DNA of 64,000 nt. Source: Pelodictyon phaeoclathratiforme BU-1. Its GTDB lineage: Bacteria > Bacteroidota > Chlorobiia > Chlorobiales > Chlorobiaceae. The translations under genes and the position numbers were made by a program. This document shows positions 34,919-43,416 of the stretch, one piece after another. The DNA is taken from positions 556,501 to 620,500 of the forward strand of contig NC_011060.1 of assembly GCF_000020645.1 (NCBI RefSeq), written 5' to 3'. The notes under the pieces were generated by a model that made no database searches, was not told the DNA's origin, and saw only the letters and a list, made by a program, of their open reading frames with translations. How positions within the stretch are numbered: the stretch's first letter is position 1; each line of letters opens with the position of its first letter.

Positions 34919-34965
34919 TTTTCTGAACTATGGTTGTGCCGTATAATTTTCTCCAAAAGGAGAGT
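34919..34965 (+). promoter_or_regulatory. likely promoter and ribosome site, type-2 Rpn copy 2
   Basis: TATAAT at 34942-34947 and AAAAGGAGAGTGAAC before the ATG at 34971, identical in layout to the block before 23282. Confidence 0.45.
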
Positions 34966-34970
34966 GAACT

Positions 34971-35873
34971 ATGTTTATAAAAGATCGTTATATAAATCCC
35001 TTTACCGATTTTGGTTTCAAGAAGATTTTTGGCTCTGAAGTAAATAAGGAGCTGCTTATTGCGTTTCTGAACACGCTTTTGCCTCCGGAGGCGGGAACCG
35101 TTGCGGATCTCTCCTTTTTGCCCAATGAACAGGTTGGGCGCAGTGAATATGACCGTCGGGCGATCTTTGATCTCTATTGTGAAAACGAAAAGGGGGAAAA
35201 ATTCATTGTTGAGATGCAGCGGGCGAAGCAGAACTATTTTAAAGATCGTTCGGTTTTTTATGCCACCTTCCCGATTCAGCAGCAGGCGCAGAGTGGAGAC
35301 TGGAATTTCTGCCTGAAGGCGGTCTACATGGTCGGTATTCTCGATTTTGTTTTTGATGTAGATAAAGCTGATGATGCTGTGGTTCACCACGAGGTGAGAC
35401 TGATCGATCGTTCAACGGGTGCGGTCTTTTATGACAAACTCACCTTTATTTATCTTGAGCTTCCCAAGTTTCTGAAAACGATTGATGAGCTTGTTACTGA
35501 TTTCGACAAGTGGTGTTTTCTGCTCCGGCATCTCCCTGAGCTCACTGATCGTCCGGCTCGTCTGCAGGAGAAGGTCTTTCTTACAGTATTTGAACTGGCT
35601 GAAATTGCGCAGTATAAGAGTGTGGAAGCAGGGGTTTATAAAGAGAGCCACAAAGTCTATCGTGATCTGAAAAATGTTGTCGATACGGCGTTTGATGAGG
35701 GTATAGCCGAGGGTATCGTGAAGGGCAAGGCTGAGGGAATAGCCGAAGGAATAGCCGAAGGCATTCAGCAAAAGGCACTGGAAGATGCTAAAAGGTTTAA
35801 AGATGCTGGTGTTGATATCGAAACGATTGCACGTTGTACCGGTCTGCCGGTTACTCTTGTGGAAGGACTGTGA
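34971..35873 (+). CDS. Rpn-family PD-(D/E)XK nuclease/putative transposase, type 2, copy 2
   Basis: 300 aa, almost identical to 23282-24172, with DRYINPFTDFGFKKIFGSE and the YDRRAIFDLYC / FIVEMQRAKQ motif. The C-terminal repeat has one extra 12-bp unit (AEGIAEGIAEGIQQ against AEGIAEGIQQ), accounting for the four extra residues. It forms a pair with the type-1 gene at 36030. The pair plus upstream block duplicates 23229-25340 at about 11.7 kb distance. Confidence 0.9.
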   Translation: MFIKDRYINPFTDFGFKKIFGSEVNKELLIAFLNTLLPPEAGTVADLSFLPNEQVGRSEYDRRAIFDLYCENEKGEKFIVEMQRAKQNYFKDRSVFYATFPIQQQAQSGDWNFCLKAVYMVGILDFVFDVDKADDAVVHHEVRLIDRSTGAVFYDKLTFIYLELPKFLKTIDELVTDFDKWCFLLRHLPELTDRPARLQEKVFLTVFELAEIAQYKSVEAGVYKESHKVYRDLKNVVDTAFDEGIAEGIVKGKAEGIAEGIAEGIQQKALEDAKRFKDAGVDIETIARCTGLPVTLVEGL

Positions 35874-35925
35874 ATGGTGATTTCGGAAGAGGGTGGGGAG
35901 ACCCCGCCCGTACTGCTCGGAGGAA

Positions 35926-35957
35926 GGGGGACGTTGTTGACTGGGTGTATTTGCTGG
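35926..35957 (+). repeat. GGACGTTG dispersed repeat
   Basis: GGGGGACGTTGTTGACTGGG and TGTATTTGCTGG, preceded by a hairpin-like GGGTGGGGAGACCCCGCCC. Confidence 0.82.
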
Positions 35958-36029
35958 GCGGGTTGTGCTGTTTTTGGTGCCTGGTTGGGCCGCTGCCTCG
36001 CGGCTGGGTTCACGGATTTTGGGGAAGAG

Positions 36030-37028
36030 ATGTTATATTATTTTCGTCATTACTTCTTCATGTTTCTAAAAGCCGCATCTATGAGCATTCGATCGCCACG
36101 AAAACTGATCACCTTCGACTGGGCAATGAAGCGCTTGTTGCGCAGCAAGGCTAACTTTGAGATCCTTGAAGGGTTTTTAAGCGAGCTGCTTGGCGAGGAT
36201 ATTACGATTCTTGAAATCCTTGAAAGCGAGAGCAATAAAGAGAGCAAACTTGACAAATTCAATCGTGTTGATCTCAAGGTAAAGAACGGCAAAGACGAAA
36301 TCATCATTATTGAGGTGCAGTATGAGCGGGAACTTGATTATCTGCAACGGATGCTGTATGGGACGTCGCGAGTCATAACCGAACATCAGCAGGAGGGTGA
36401 GCCCTATGCAACGCTGGTCAAGGTTATCTCGGTAAACATCCTCTATTTTAATCTTGGCCATGGCAGTGACTATATCTATCATGGTACGACGACGTTTGTT
36501 GGCATACACGATAACGACAAACTGCAGCTCGACATCCGACAGCAGAAGCAGTATGGGAAGATGCAGATAAACCACATTTATCCTGAATACTACCTCATCA
36601 GGCTGAACAACTTTAACAGCATCGCGAAAACATCGCTTGACGAGTGGATCTACTTTCTGAAGAACGAAGAGATCAAGGATGAGTTTCAGGCCAAAGGGAT
36701 CCAGAAGGCAAAGCGGTCGTTTTCTCTTCTCAGTATGTCTGAAGCAGAACAGGCGGCCTACGCCCGTTATCAGGATGATCTTCGTTACCAGGCCAGTCTT
36801 GTAGAGTCGAACTATGGTCTTGGCCTTCGGGAAGGGAGAGAAGCCGGGATTACTGAAGGTCGCGTAGAGGGTCAAACCCGGCTGTTGAGAAAGTTGCTGG
36901 AGCGTCGTTTTGGTGTGCTGCCAGAGTGGGCAACCGGGAGATTAATCTGCGCAAGTGAACAGGAGCTGGAGGCATGGGCTGAAGCCATCCTCACAGCACA
37001 GACACTGGAAGCGGTTTTTACTCCGTGA
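36030..37028 (+). CDS. Rpn-family PD-(D/E)XK nuclease/putative transposase, type 1, copy D
   Basis: 332 aa, GGGGAAGAG ribosome site before the ATG. Core and EVQ motif as in copy A; over most of its length it is closer to copy A than to copy C (AASMSIRSP, KRSFSLLSMSE). The EGRV tract is minimal: one unit, GITEGRVEGQTRLL. Comparison of A, C and D shows 12-bp unit gain and loss in otherwise nearly identical genes. Confidence 0.88.
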   Translation: MLYYFRHYFFMFLKAASMSIRSPRKLITFDWAMKRLLRSKANFEILEGFLSELLGEDITILEILESESNKESKLDKFNRVDLKVKNGKDEIIIIEVQYERELDYLQRMLYGTSRVITEHQQEGEPYATLVKVISVNILYFNLGHGSDYIYHGTTTFVGIHDNDKLQLDIRQQKQYGKMQINHIYPEYYLIRLNNFNSIAKTSLDEWIYFLKNEEIKDEFQAKGIQKAKRSFSLLSMSEAEQAAYARYQDDLRYQASLVESNYGLGLREGREAGITEGRVEGQTRLLRKLLERRFGVLPEWATGRLICASEQELEAWAEAILTAQTLEAVFTP

Positions 37029-37059
37029 AAATCTCAATGATCTAATCAGGAGGCTTGCC

Positions 37060-37335
37060 ATGCAAGTGGTAAAAAATAAAGAAGGGAAGATTGAAGAAAC
37101 GGGCAGTGTCGTCACTCCCTGCCGTCCCATAGAAGTAAACTCTGAGCACGACTTCAAGGCGCTTGGTTTAGCCAGCTTTTTTGATACCCAGGAAGACAAC
37201 AATGTCGATTGGGAAGAGATTTTTCAGGCTGGCAGCAACGTGTGCCCAGGTTTGGTGCCACGTGTCAGCCCGGATCAACAGGATGTGTCAACGTTGCCTG
37301 CAGATTGTGGAATTTGTTATAGGAAGGAACGTTGA
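37060..37335 (+). CDS. antitoxin-like small protein, 3' end altered
   Basis: An excellent AGGAGG lies 6 bases before the ATG at 37060. The first 56 residues (MQVVKNKEGKIEETGSVVTP, then FKALGLASFFDTQEDNNVDW, EEIF) look like a short acidic antitoxin. The following 35 residues are odd and run into an fcl scrap, so the original C-terminus or toxin gene has been lost. Family not named with confidence. Confidence 0.45.
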   Translation: MQVVKNKEGKIEETGSVVTPCRPIEVNSEHDFKALGLASFFDTQEDNNVDWEEIFQAGSNVCPGLVPRVSPDQQDVSTLPADCGICYRKER

Positions 37336-37336
37336 T

Positions 37337-37432
37337 ATGGCGGTGGCCTGTGTGCATGTGATGGAGCTTGAGGAGAGACTGAGGTTGGCGTATGAGGATT
37401 TTCTGAAAAAAGAACATTTGTGGATAACACGC
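37337..37432 (+). pseudogene. fcl: fcl scrap with internal deletion
   Basis: Reads MAVACVHVMEL, matching the MAAACIHVMNL of Fcl, then jumps straight to LEERLRLAYEDFLKKEH, matching the Fcl C-terminus. About 70 codons are missing between. With the gmd scraps this shows that the whole fcl-gmd unit has been broken up and scattered. Confidence 0.78.
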
Positions 37433-37503
37433 ATTATTCTGCTTGTACCTGAACATTCGTACCATGGGAAGGTGTTTTTCCATTATCACTCGATATCGTA
37501 ATT

Positions 37504-37695
37504 ATGGATAAGCTATTGATAAATAAGGCAATGAAAATGCCGCCCATTCAACGGGTTGCATTGGCAGAGTTGCTTCTTGCAAGTATTGATTATGAAGAGG
37601 GCGACATTCGTGAAGCATGGATAAGTGAGGTACATGAACGCATGAAAGCGGTAAATGAAGGTCGTTCGACACTTCTGGATTTTGATGCGTTATAG
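37504..37695 (+). CDS. addiction-module antitoxin (putative addiction module component family)
   Basis: 63 aa. Pattern KAMKMPPIQRVALAELLLAS, then EAWISEVHERMKAVNEGRST, is typical of the short antitoxins paired with RelE/ParE toxins. The toxin start follows by 2 bp but is a broken stub, so this antitoxin is an orphan. Confidence 0.82.
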   Translation: MDKLLINKAMKMPPIQRVALAELLLASIDYEEGDIREAWISEVHERMKAVNEGRSTLLDFDAL

Positions 37696-37697
37696 CG

Positions 37698-37763
37698 GTG
37701 AAGCTTAAATTTCAAGAATGAGCAGCTAAAGATTTGCTTGATGCAGTGAAATGGTATAAAGGA
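37698..37763 (+). pseudogene. RelE/ParE-type toxin stub
   Basis: GTG at 37698, VKLKFQE, then an in-frame TGA, then AAKDLLDAVKWYKGR: the first 22 codons of a RelE/ParE toxin. The rest is replaced by the GGACGTTG repeat at 37768. Confidence 0.75.
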
Positions 37764-37767
37764 AGAA

Positions 37768-37790
37768 GGGGGACGTTGTTGACTGCGCTC
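37768..37790 (+). repeat. GGACGTTG dispersed repeat
   Basis: GGGGGACGTTGTTGACTGCG at the break point of the RelE stub. Confidence 0.8.
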
Positions 37791-37888
37791 GGTTTTTCTG
37801 ACTAAAAGTTTTGTATTTTGCGGTGTCGTAAAAAAAGTGTGGAGTGCCGATACCTGTTATGGGCTCATGTTTAACATTGAGGTTGACG

Positions 37889-39404
37889 ATGAAAAAGTTG
37901 CCAGTGGGCATACAGACCTTCAGCGAGATCATAAACGAGGATTACCTGTATATCGACAAAACCGGGATAGCCTATAGCCTGATTAACAACTTTAAATATG
38001 TTTTTCTGTCGCGCCCCCGGCGATTCGGCAAAAGCCTCTTCCTTGATACGCTGAAAAATATTTTCGAGGGAAATCGGGATCTGTTCCGTGGGCTGCTGAT
38101 TGAGGAGCAGTGGAACTGGGAGGTGAAGTATCCGGTCATCCAGATCAGTTTCAGTGGCGGAATACGCAGCCAGGAAACTCTTCGCAAAAATCTTTTCTAT
38201 ATCCTGAATGACAATCAGGAGCGGCTTGATATTATTTGTGTGGAGAAAGAGGATCCCAACCAGTGTTTCGCAGAACTCTAAGAAGACCTCACAAAAGTAT
38301 CATCAGAAGGTTGTTGTTCTTATTGATGAGTATGACAAACCGATTCTGGACAATATTGAGAATATCCCCGAGGCTCTGGTTATCCGGGATGGAATGCGGG
38401 ACTTTTATACCAAAATCAAGGAGAACGACCGGTATCTGCGCTTTGCCTTCCTCACAGGGGTGAGTAAATTCTCCAAAGAGTCGCTCTTCAGCGGTCTGAA
38501 CAATCTTGAAGATATCAGCCTGAACCCTGATTTTGGCAACGTTTGTGGTTATACCCAGCTTGATCTGGAGAGCTCTTTTGCCCCTTATCTCGAAGGTGTT
38601 AATATGGAGCAGGTCAAGCGGTGGTACAATGGGTATAACTTTTTGGGTGATAGTGTGTATAACCCTTTCGATATCCTGCTGTTTATCAAGAACCAGCGTA
38701 CGTTCCAAAACTTTTTGTTCGAGACAGGAACGCTAAAGTTTCTGATTGAACTCATCAAAAAGAACAACTATTTTATTCCAAAATTTAATGGATTACAGGT
38801 TAATAAGTCTCTGGTTAACAGCTTTGACCTTGAAAATCTCAATCTGGAGACTATTCTGTTTCAGACCGGCTATTTGACCATCAAGCGCCAGCTGCCGTTG
38901 GATATGGGATTTGGTTATGAGTTGGGATTTCCTAACAGGGAGGTGCAGACCAGTTTTAACGATTATATCCTGCAATCGGTGACCAGCGTTTCGGAAAATG
39001 AGCCCATCCGCCGTGAGCTGCTGGCTATCATGAATACTGGTGATGTTGAACGATTTGAACCTGTTATCAAGCGTCTTTTTGCAAGCATCGCCTATAATAA
39101 TGTTACCAACAATGACATTGAGCGTTACGAGGGCTTTTATGCCAGCGTGCTTTATGCCTGTTTTGCCAGTATCGGAGTAGAGATCATCGCCGAGGATGTG
39201 AGCAACAAGGGCAGAATTGACCTGACGCTGAAGGCTGTGGGGAGAACCTTTTTCTTTGAATTCAAGGTGACTGACGGGGAGCCACTTGAGCAGATCAGGG
39301 AAATGAAATATTACGAAAAATATGAGGGGGAACGCTATCTGATTGGCATCGTCTTTGACCCGAAACAGAGAAACGTCAGCAAGTTTGAGTGGGAGAGGAT
39401 TTAA
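37889..39404 (+). pseudogene. AAA-ATPase-like / PD-(D/E)XK nuclease family protein, frameshifted
   Basis: About 505 codons. The N-terminal AAA-ATPase-like domain has MKKLPVGIQTFSEIINEDYL, the P-loop-like SRPRRFGKSLFLDTL and, further on, the Walker B-like VVLIDEYDKP. The C-terminal PD-(D/E)XK domain has RIDLTLKAVGRTFFFEFKV. The frame breaks at 38278-38281 (CFAEL stop; then KKTSQKYHQK in the next frame), a gain of one base or loss of two. The family is expanded in Bacteroidetes and Chlorobi and its function is unknown. Sequencing error is possible because the rest is intact. Confidence 0.85.
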
Positions 39405-39426
39405 AGCCTGTTCCCAAATTCCAGAA

Positions 39427-39502
39427 GGGGGACGTTGTTGACTCCGTGCACATTCTTCCTTGGTTGCAGAGAGTGACGTTGTTGACTGCATGTACTTACT
39501 GC
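39427..39502 (+). repeat. two GGACGTTG repeats in tandem
   Basis: Cores at 39427-39453 (ACTCCGTGCAC variant) and 39473-39502 (GTGACGTTGTTGACTGCATG), 46 bp apart, followed by TACTTACTGCTCCAGAATG as at 34748. Confidence 0.78.
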
Positions 39503-39540
39503 TCCAGAATGTTCCAATTTGTTGTGCTGGATCGGTTCTG

Positions 39541-39746
39541 CAGCTTGGCGGCTGGGTTCACGGATTTTGGGGAAGAGATGCTGATCACCTATCATGAGCA
39601 GAGGTGGTTGCGTGCTGGGTGTAACAGTGTTGAAAGGTAAGCCAGAGTGGGCAACCGGGAAGTTAAGCCGCGCAACTGAACAGGAGCTTGAGGCATGGGC
39701 TGAAGCTATCCTCACCGCACAGACACTGGAAGCGGTTTTCAAATAA
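39541..39746 (+). pseudogene. deletion derivative of a type-1 Rpn gene
   Basis: The 5' leader of the Rpn genes (GGCTGGGTTCACGGATTTTG, then GGGGAAGAGATG) is kept at about 39546-39580, and the 3' end at 39638-39746 (GCAACCGGGAAGTTAAGCCG to GAAGCGGTTTTC). The middle, about 0.95 kb, is gone. Ends are retained as in a non-autonomous element. Confidence 0.75.
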
Positions 39747-39764
39747 ATGTTACTGTACGAAAAA

Positions 39765-39796
39765 GGGGGACGTTGTTGACTAGGGGTACATCCTGC
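39765..39796 (+). repeat. GGACGTTG dispersed repeat
   Basis: GGGGGACGTTGTTGACTAGG and GGTACATCCTGC, directly after the Rpn deletion derivative. Confidence 0.8.
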
Positions 39797-40036
39797 TCGG
39801 GTTGTGCTGTTGTGTATGCCGGTTCGGGCCAGCGGCTCTGCGGTTGGGTGCACGGACTTTGTGAAATAGATGTGATGCTCGAAGTTTTATAAGTGAGCTG
39901 TTTGGCGAGGAGAGAGCATGGCGAAAACTTCGCATTGGATCGTGGTACACTCAGAGCCATTTTGCGGTGTGCATTGCTGAAACGCTGGCCGAAGTTCCAG
40001 TCTGTTTTTGTACCTTTGAATAAGATTGCTGTGATC

Positions 40037-40190
40037 ATGATGCTGCAAAATTATGCAGCTTTTTATGATCATGGAGTCATTGAATTGGCTGGTTGCCGCT
40101 ACTCGTTGAAGATTGCATTAAAGGAAGGGCTTGAAAATTCAGGTATTGATTCGGTTCTGGTTACCTGCAATATTACGATTATGAAGGATG
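40037..40190 (+). pseudogene. fused vapB-vapC relic
   Basis: Begins MMLQNYAAFYDHGVIELAG like the antitoxin at 29919, then jumps to RYSLKIALKEGLENSGIDSV, LVTCNI, matching the middle of the VapC at 30149. About 80 codons around the gene junction are deleted. It is preceded by the GCTGAAACGCTGG/TTCCAGTC element seen before 29919. The rest of 40191-40438 holds nothing recognisable. Confidence 0.75.
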
Positions 40191-40438
40191 GGCGTAAGGT
40201 GCTGGTTTGGAGTGCGGAAGTTTTTAAAGTCGGCGCAGGCGTGTTGTTCAATCCATCACCGCTCTTTCGTAAGTGGCGTATTGTGCTGTCTGGAATTGGA
40301 ATTGGATGTGGTGTGAATCTGATATGAACATATTGTTATAAAATATTTTAGAGATATTTAAAGCAGGCGCTCTTTCGTAGTAACGTGTTGGTCTTACTGA
40401 CGTTTTTTTGTGCTAAAAAAACTATCCTTCCCCCATTT

Positions 40439-41737
40439 ATGAATTCAATTAGAATTGCTGTTGTTGGTCTTGGCTATGTCGGCTTGCCGCTTGCTGTGGA
40501 GTTTGCCAAAAAGTATCCTGTCGTTGGTTTTGATATCAAGCAGGAGCGTGTCGGTGAACTTGGGCAAGGTTACGATGCTACACTTGAGGTGACCAGTGAA
40601 GAGCTGAAGAGTGTTCTCTGCGAGAGTAACTATAATGGGGAGGAAGGGAGTCCGGGTCTTTTTGTGAGTTCTGACAGTAGCGATCTTGGTGCGGTAAATT
40701 ACTATATCGTTACGGTACCTACTCCGACTGACAAGAACAATCGTCCTGATCTTTCACCGCTCCTCAAGGCGAGCGAAACCATTGGCAGGGTGCTCAAGAT
40801 GGGCGATATTGTCATCTATGAATCAACGGTCTATCCCGGTGCTACCGAGGAGGATTGTGTCCCTGTTCTTGAACGATTCTCCGGGCTTACGTTCAACCGT
40901 GACTTTTTTGCTGGCTACTCTCCCGAACGGATTAATCCCGGCGATAAGGAGCATACAGTAACAAAGATAAAAAAGGTTACATCGGGCTCAACTCCAGATA
41001 TTGCCACTAAAGTTGATTCGCTCTATCGATCGATCATCGTTGCCGGTACCCACTTGGCCTCATCCATCAGGGTTGCGGAGGCGGCCAAGGTGATTGAGAA
41101 TTCGCAGCGTGATATCAATATTGCCTTTGTCAATGAGTTGTCCGTGATTTTCAACCGGATGGGGATCGACACTCATGAAGTTCTGGCGGCAGCGGGTACC
41201 AAATGGAACTTTCTTCCCTTTAAACCGGGTCTTGTGGGAGGTCACTGCATCGGTGTTGATCCATATTATCTTGCCCAGAAGGCTCAGGAGTATGGCTACC
41301 ATCCGGAAATCATTCTTGCGGGGCGGAGGTTGAACGATAACATGGGCAAGTATATAGCCTCGCAGGTCATTAAACTGATGATAGCGCGTGATCACAAGAT
41401 CAAGGGTGCCAAGATTCTGATGCTTGGCATCACCTTTAAGGAGAACTGTCCCGATATCCGGAACACCCGTGCTGTCGATATTGTGAATGAACTGAAGCAG
41501 TATGGCGCTGAAGTGGATATTCACGATCCGTGGGCGAATCCCGAAGAGGTGATGCATGAATACGGGTTTGAATGCCTTCATGAGCTTAATGGCAATCATT
41601 ACGAGGCCATCATTCTTGCTGTAGCGCACGATGCATTTGCCGCTCTTGATATTCGCTCACTTAGCTCTGGCATTAATGCGGTCATTTATGATGTGAAAGG
41701 GGTTTTGCCGATTGATAAGGTTAGTGGAAGGTTGTAA
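40439..41737 (+). CDS. nucleotide-sugar dehydrogenase (TviB/WbpO-like UDP-HexNAc 6-dehydrogenase)
   Basis: 432 aa from the ATG at 40439, just before IRIAVVGLGYVGLPLAVEFA; an upstream GTG would add an unlikely leader. NAD motif GLGYVG (about 10-15), the central ESTVYPGATEEDCVPVLE, Lys in SQRDINIAF region, and the catalytic Cys near residue 260 in VGGHCIGVDPYYLA. It oxidises the C6 alcohol of a UDP-hexosamine to a uronic acid in two NAD-dependent steps. An intact island in a decayed zone; it could feed the surface glycan made by the cluster at 2-9 kb. Confidence 0.94.
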   Translation: MNSIRIAVVGLGYVGLPLAVEFAKKYPVVGFDIKQERVGELGQGYDATLEVTSEELKSVLCESNYNGEEGSPGLFVSSDSSDLGAVNYYIVTVPTPTDKNNRPDLSPLLKASETIGRVLKMGDIVIYESTVYPGATEEDCVPVLERFSGLTFNRDFFAGYSPERINPGDKEHTVTKIKKVTSGSTPDIATKVDSLYRSIIVAGTHLASSIRVAEAAKVIENSQRDINIAFVNELSVIFNRMGIDTHEVLAAAGTKWNFLPFKPGLVGGHCIGVDPYYLAQKAQEYGYHPEIILAGRRLNDNMGKYIASQVIKLMIARDHKIKGAKILMLGITFKENCPDIRNTRAVDIVNELKQYGAEVDIHDPWANPEEVMHEYGFECLHELNGNHYEAIILAVAHDAFAALDIRSLSSGINAVIYDVKGVLPIDKVSGRL

Positions 41738-41749
41738 CGATCGGGCCTG

Positions 41750-41871
41750 CAGCCTGGTGGATGGGCTCACGGATTTTGGGGAAGAGATGTTATATTTGAG
41801 CAATGGAACGCCTGTTGCGTAGCAAGGCTAACTTTGAGATACCCGAAGGCTTTTTAAGCGGGCTGCTTTGA
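41750..41871 (+). pseudogene. decayed 5' part of a type-1 Rpn gene
   Basis: Leader GGGCTCACGGATTTTGGGGA and GAGATGTTATATTTGAGCAA followed by AACGCCTGTTGCGTAGCAAG, CTAACTTTGAGATACCC and TTTTTAAGCGGGCTGCTTTGA. It keeps about 40 codons with deletions and ends in a stop. Confidence 0.78.
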
Positions 41872-41982
41872 ATTTCGATGTTGCCCATTAATGAATTCAG
41901 CCTCCGACGAGGATCTGGTACTTGTGACAACGAGGTATCCGTGGGAGGTATTTCCACCTGTTTGGATTCATGCTAACGAATC

Positions 41983-42306
41983 AACGGTAAAACTCCTTCA
42001 TATCTTGCGGCTAAGTCCGGTGACCCCGATGCAGCATCTCTCTTTGTAGATGCTTTGTTGAATCCAATAATTGTTGAACAATTAGCTGATACATTTGCCT
42101 GGAAAAAACCAGTATTGGTTTCAGCACATGCAGTGGAAGGGTCTGGGGGTAAACACCATACTGGAAGCATTGGCTGATATGCTTGTCCAACAGTTAGGCT
42201 GGTCTACAGATAAGAGCAGAGTGAAGATAAATATTGTGTCGCATACAGGAGCTGATGGTTTTTCTCGTTTGGTGAGGCAGGCGAAGTTTGATGGGGATAC
42301 ATTGGC
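41983..42306 (+). pseudogene. phosphoribosyltransferase-like protein, frameshifted fragment
   Basis: Reads NGKTPSYLAAKSGDPDAASL, then FVDALLNPIIVEQLADTFAW and VLVSAHAVEGS. It shifts frame at about 42142-42148 and continues GVNTILEALADMLVQQLGW and INIVSHTGADGFSRLVRQAK, FDGD. I recognise this as the N-terminal part of a PRTase-domain protein of mobile or defence loci; the C-terminal catalytic part is missing, cut by an Rpn scar. Confidence 0.6.
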
Positions 42307-42307
42307 A

Positions 42308-42394
42308 GGCAGGTCAGAGTGAGCACCCGGGAAATTAAGCCGCGCATCTGAAAGGGGGCTGGAGGCATGGGCCGAAGCCATTCTCATGGTGCCG
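42308..42394 (+). pseudogene. decayed 3' end of a type-1 Rpn gene
   Basis: Same scar type as at 19465 and 25755: agagtgagcacccgggaaat, then ccgcgcatctga and ggaggcatgggccgaagcc. Confidence 0.68.
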
Positions 42395-42598
42395 TATAAT
42401 TTTCTCCAAAAGGAGAGTGAACTATTTTTATAAAAGATCGTTACATAAATCCTTGCTTCCAGAGGGGGGGAGTTTCTGATCTTTCTTTTTTGTCGAATGA
42501 ACAGGCCGGGTGGAGTGCATTTGATCGTCGGGCCAAACGATTTCACGTTGTACTGGTTTGCCGGTTTTTTTGTGGAAGGGCTGTGAGCTATTGTGGAG
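42394..42598 (+). pseudogene. decayed 5' part of a type-2 Rpn gene
   Basis: Keeps the leader (GCCGTATAATTTTCTCCAAA, AGGAGAGTGAACTA), has lost the ATG, then AAAGATCGTTACATAAATCC. It skips to CCAGAGGGGGGGAGTTTCTG and a region matching the FLPNEQVG...YDRRA segment. Not functional. Confidence 0.75.
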
Positions 42599-42606
42599 AG
42601 CAAAAA

Positions 42607-43108
42607 ATGAGATATATCACGAGTATAGAAAGGATAGGCTATGACAAGGGCTCTATTGAGGGTCAGGCCGAGGGTCGTGTCATAGGCCGTTTGGAGGGTA
42701 AGCGCCGGTTCTTGTGCATGCAACTGGAATGTCGCTTTGGTGCTTTGCCTGCATGGGCATTAGAGATGGTAAGCTGCGCTTCTGAGGAGGATTTGCATTC
42801 ATGGGACGATGCTGTCCTCACTGCGCCGACCTTGGAGGCCGTTTTTCATCAAAAGAAATTTTTTCGTGAAGAACCGGACTGGATAGAGACAATTATCTCG
42901 CAGAGTTATGAAGCTTGCTATGAAAACGGAACTTTGAGATGGTTGGGAGATAAGCCTTCGGTCAAGCAGGCCTCTGTTATTGTGACGATTCTCTCTTAGA
43001 GAGAAAGAGCGATAATTGCATTATTGAAAAAATCTCAACGCTCATCGCTTCTTGCAGGCAAAGGCGAAGTGTTTGGAGATATCACACCTGTATCACCGGA
43101 AGAAGAGT
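42607..43108 (+). pseudogene. chimera of an Rpn C-terminus and a VapB-like antitoxin
   Basis: From ATG 42607: MRYITSIERIGYDKGSIEGQ, EGRVIGRLEGKRRFLCMQLE, CRFGALPAWALEMVSCASEE, an Rpn/DUF4351-type tail more diverged than the local Rpn genes, to TLEAVFHQ. It then runs in frame into QSYEACYENGTLRWLGDKPS, VKQASVIVTILS and a stop at 42999. Past the stop the antitoxin homology continues (LLAGKGEVFGDITPVSPEEE) to 43108. Confidence 0.72.
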
Positions 43109-43416
43109 GAAACTGCCTGATATCATTGTGCTCTTCAGGGAAGAACCATCAGTGAACGCTTGAGATTGCTCGTGATGGAGTCAAAATGCATCTGGAAGTG
43201 GGTCAAGAGCCGGAAAAAGAGTGTCTCATTGCTCAAGAGAGGTTTGATTATTGTTTATTGCAGGATTTTAACGGGGAGTCTTGCATATGAGAGCTGTTTA
43301 TAGTACCAGTTTATGATTTCCTTCAAGCCGGGGGTGAGCTTGTGATCAAACGTATTCCGCAAATATGGTGGTCATTCACTCTTGACGTCGAAACAGGTTG
43401 TGCTTTTCGTTCATGA
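43109..43416. other. 308-bp gap, no supported gene
   Basis: Short frames only (for example VYDFLQAGGELVIKRIPQIW), with stops between. Probably the remains of a toxin gene and its neighbour, but no family is recognisable. Confidence 0.45.
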
